Origin: VBAT01 sp036520835
GTDB lineage: Bacteria; Bacteroidota; Bacteroidia; Chitinophagales; Chitinophagaceae
DNA: 14,863 bases
Assembly (NCBI GenBank): GCA_036520835.1
Contig: DATDIX010000263.1
Span: forward strand, 1-14,863
Direction: 5' to 3'
Of the stretch, positions 13,917-14,863 are shown piece by piece. How positions within the stretch are numbered: the stretch's first letter is position 1; the number at the start of each line of letters is the position of its first letter. Made by a program: the position numbers and the translations under genes. The notes below the pieces were generated by a model. It did not search any database. It worked only from the letters and a program-made list of their open reading frames with translations, and was not told where the DNA came from.

Positions 13917-14863
13917 ATGTCCTCACGCCGTCATTTTATCAAACAGTCAGTGAAAGCTTCTGCTGCTGTGTATGCCGCCGCCATGGGTTTCAGCGCCAAG
14001 AGTTATGGGAATATCATTGGCGCCAATGACCGGGTACGAATAGGTGTTGTGGGTTTTTCGGATCGTTTCCGGCAGGCATTGTTTCCTTCCTTCCTTAATC
14101 ATTATAAGGAACAGAACTTTGATATAGTGGCCGTGAGTGATCTCTGGAAACTGCGCAGGGAGGAGGGACAGGGTTTTTTAAAAGAGAAACTTGGACATGA
14201 TGTGCAGGCCTGCGTAAATAATGATGAGTTGTACAAGATAAAAGATCTGGATGGTGTTATTATAAGTACCGCAGATTTCCAGCATGCACTGCATTCGATC
14301 GAAGCCGTGAAAGCCGGTAAAGATGCCTATGTGGAAAAACCTTTTGCAGAGACCATGGAAGATAACAGGGCAGCATTAAAAGCGATCAAAGCTACAGACA
14401 GGATCATCCAGGTCGGATCGCAACGGAGAAGCGGGGGTAATTATGCTGCGGCGGCAGATTTTATCCAGTCAGGAAAGTTTGGAGCTGTCACCATGGTGGA
14501 ATTGACATGGAATGTAAACCAACCCGGCCGCTGGAGAAGACCAGCACTGGTGGCAAAATGCAAAGAGGAAGATACCGACTGGAAACGATTTTTAATGAAC
14601 CGTCCGTTTGAAGCATGGGACCCGCGAAAATATTTAGAGTACCGTTTGTTCTGGCCTTATTCATCCGGTATGCCCGGTCAATGGATGAGCCACCAGATCG
14701 ATACGGTGCATTGGTTCAGCGGGCTGAAACATCCGCGAAGTGTTGTAGCCAATGGCGGCATCTATATGTGGAAGGACGGAAGAAAGAACTGGGATACGAC
14801 GACCGCCGTTTTTGATTATGGCCCGTCCGCAGGACTCAGTGAGCAGAATGATATGGCAACCGG
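13917..14863 (+). CDS. Tat-exported Gfo/Idh/MocA family oxidoreductase (cut by window edge)
   Basis: An ATG frame at 13917 stays open for 315 codons to the right edge. It begins MSSRRHFIKQSVKASAAVYA, a twin-arginine signal (S-R-R-x-F-I-K, then a weakly hydrophobic stretch to about residue 30), so the enzyme should be folded with its cofactor and exported. The Rossmann domain follows: VRIGVVGFSDR (40-50), VAVSDLW (71-77), DGVIISTADFQHALHSIEAVKAGKDAYVEKPF (112-143). The last segment carries the family Glu140-Lys141-Pro142 motif. The C-terminal domain has SGMPGQWMSHQIDTVHWFSG with His259 and Asp262 in the usual catalytic spacing. Expected full length is roughly 430-450 residues. Relatives oxidise sugars with tightly bound NAD(P), either at C3 (feeding DUF1080 enzymes) or at C1, as in glucose-fructose oxidoreductase. 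The 274-bp repeat-rich gap upstream suggests possible separate transcription. Confidence 0.9.
   Translation, partial: MSSRRHFIKQSVKASAAVYAAAMGFSAKSYGNIIGANDRVRIGVVGFSDRFRQALFPSFLNHYKEQNFDIVAVSDLWKLRREEGQGFLKEKLGHDVQACVNNDELYKIKDLDGVIISTADFQHALHSIEAVKAGKDAYVEKPFAETMEDNRAALKAIKATDRIIQVGSQRRSGGNYAAAADFIQSGKFGAVTMVELTWNVNQPGRWRRPALVAKCKEEDTDWKRFLMNRPFEAWDPRKYLEYRLFWPYSSGMPGQWMSHQIDTVHWFSGLKHPRSVVANGGIYMWKDGRKNWDTTTAVFDYGPSAGLSEQNDMAT

Noticed and set aside
14615..14815. Plus-strand open frame of 66 codons near the right end.
   Set aside because: It is in another frame of the Gfo/Idh/MocA gene, whose own frame stays open from 13917 to the edge and carries clear family motifs.

Overview
The window looks like chromosomal DNA from a free-living member of the Bacteroidota, most likely Chitinophagaceae or a close relative; the family is a guess. 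Three things point there. Almost every gene lacks a recognisable Shine-Dalgarno sequence and has an A/T-rich start region instead. Two exported proteins have signal peptides with a Q at or near the expected cleavage point. A short intergenic region holds repeats of a kind I associate with this phylum. Base composition is moderate (visibly somewhat below 50% GC).

Two divergent gene blocks face away from a 352-bp gap (5226-5577). The left block reads on the minus strand: ppsA (PEP synthase), a short-chain dehydrogenase, pfkB (ATP-dependent phosphofructokinase 2 type), a CHAD-domain protein, and the first 44 codons of a cation-transporting P-type ATPase that runs off the left edge. The first four genes are 10-36 bp apart and are probably one operon. 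The mix of central carbon switch enzymes, a CHAD (polyphosphate-associated) protein and a cation ATPase resembles low-oxygen or energy-stress gene sets.

The right block reads on the plus strand: an exported GH2 beta-galactosidase-like enzyme, then a complete De Ley-Doudoroff set. This comprises dgoA (KDPGal/KDPG aldolase), dgoD (D-galactonate dehydratase, same length and active-site numbering as the E. coli enzyme), dgoT (galactonate:H+ symporter with the E. coli binding residues) and dgoK (KDGal kinase). After a 79-bp gap comes an exported protein with two DUF1080 (3-keto-glycoside lyase/hydratase) domains. After a repeat-rich 274-bp gap comes a Tat-exported Gfo/Idh/MocA oxidoreductase, cut by the right edge.

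Read together, the right block suggests extracytoplasmic handling of a galactoside (hydrolysis, plus oxidation by the Tat-exported oxidoreductase), uptake as galactonate by DgoT, and conversion to pyruvate and glyceraldehyde-3-phosphate by DgoD, DgoK and DgoA. The divergent ppsA could then turn pyruvate into PEP. The missing link, oxidation of galactose to galactonate, is the most interesting open question; the Gfo/Idh/MocA protein is the best local candidate. No transcription regulator, SusC/SusD pair, tRNA, rRNA, insertion sequence or CRISPR array was seen.
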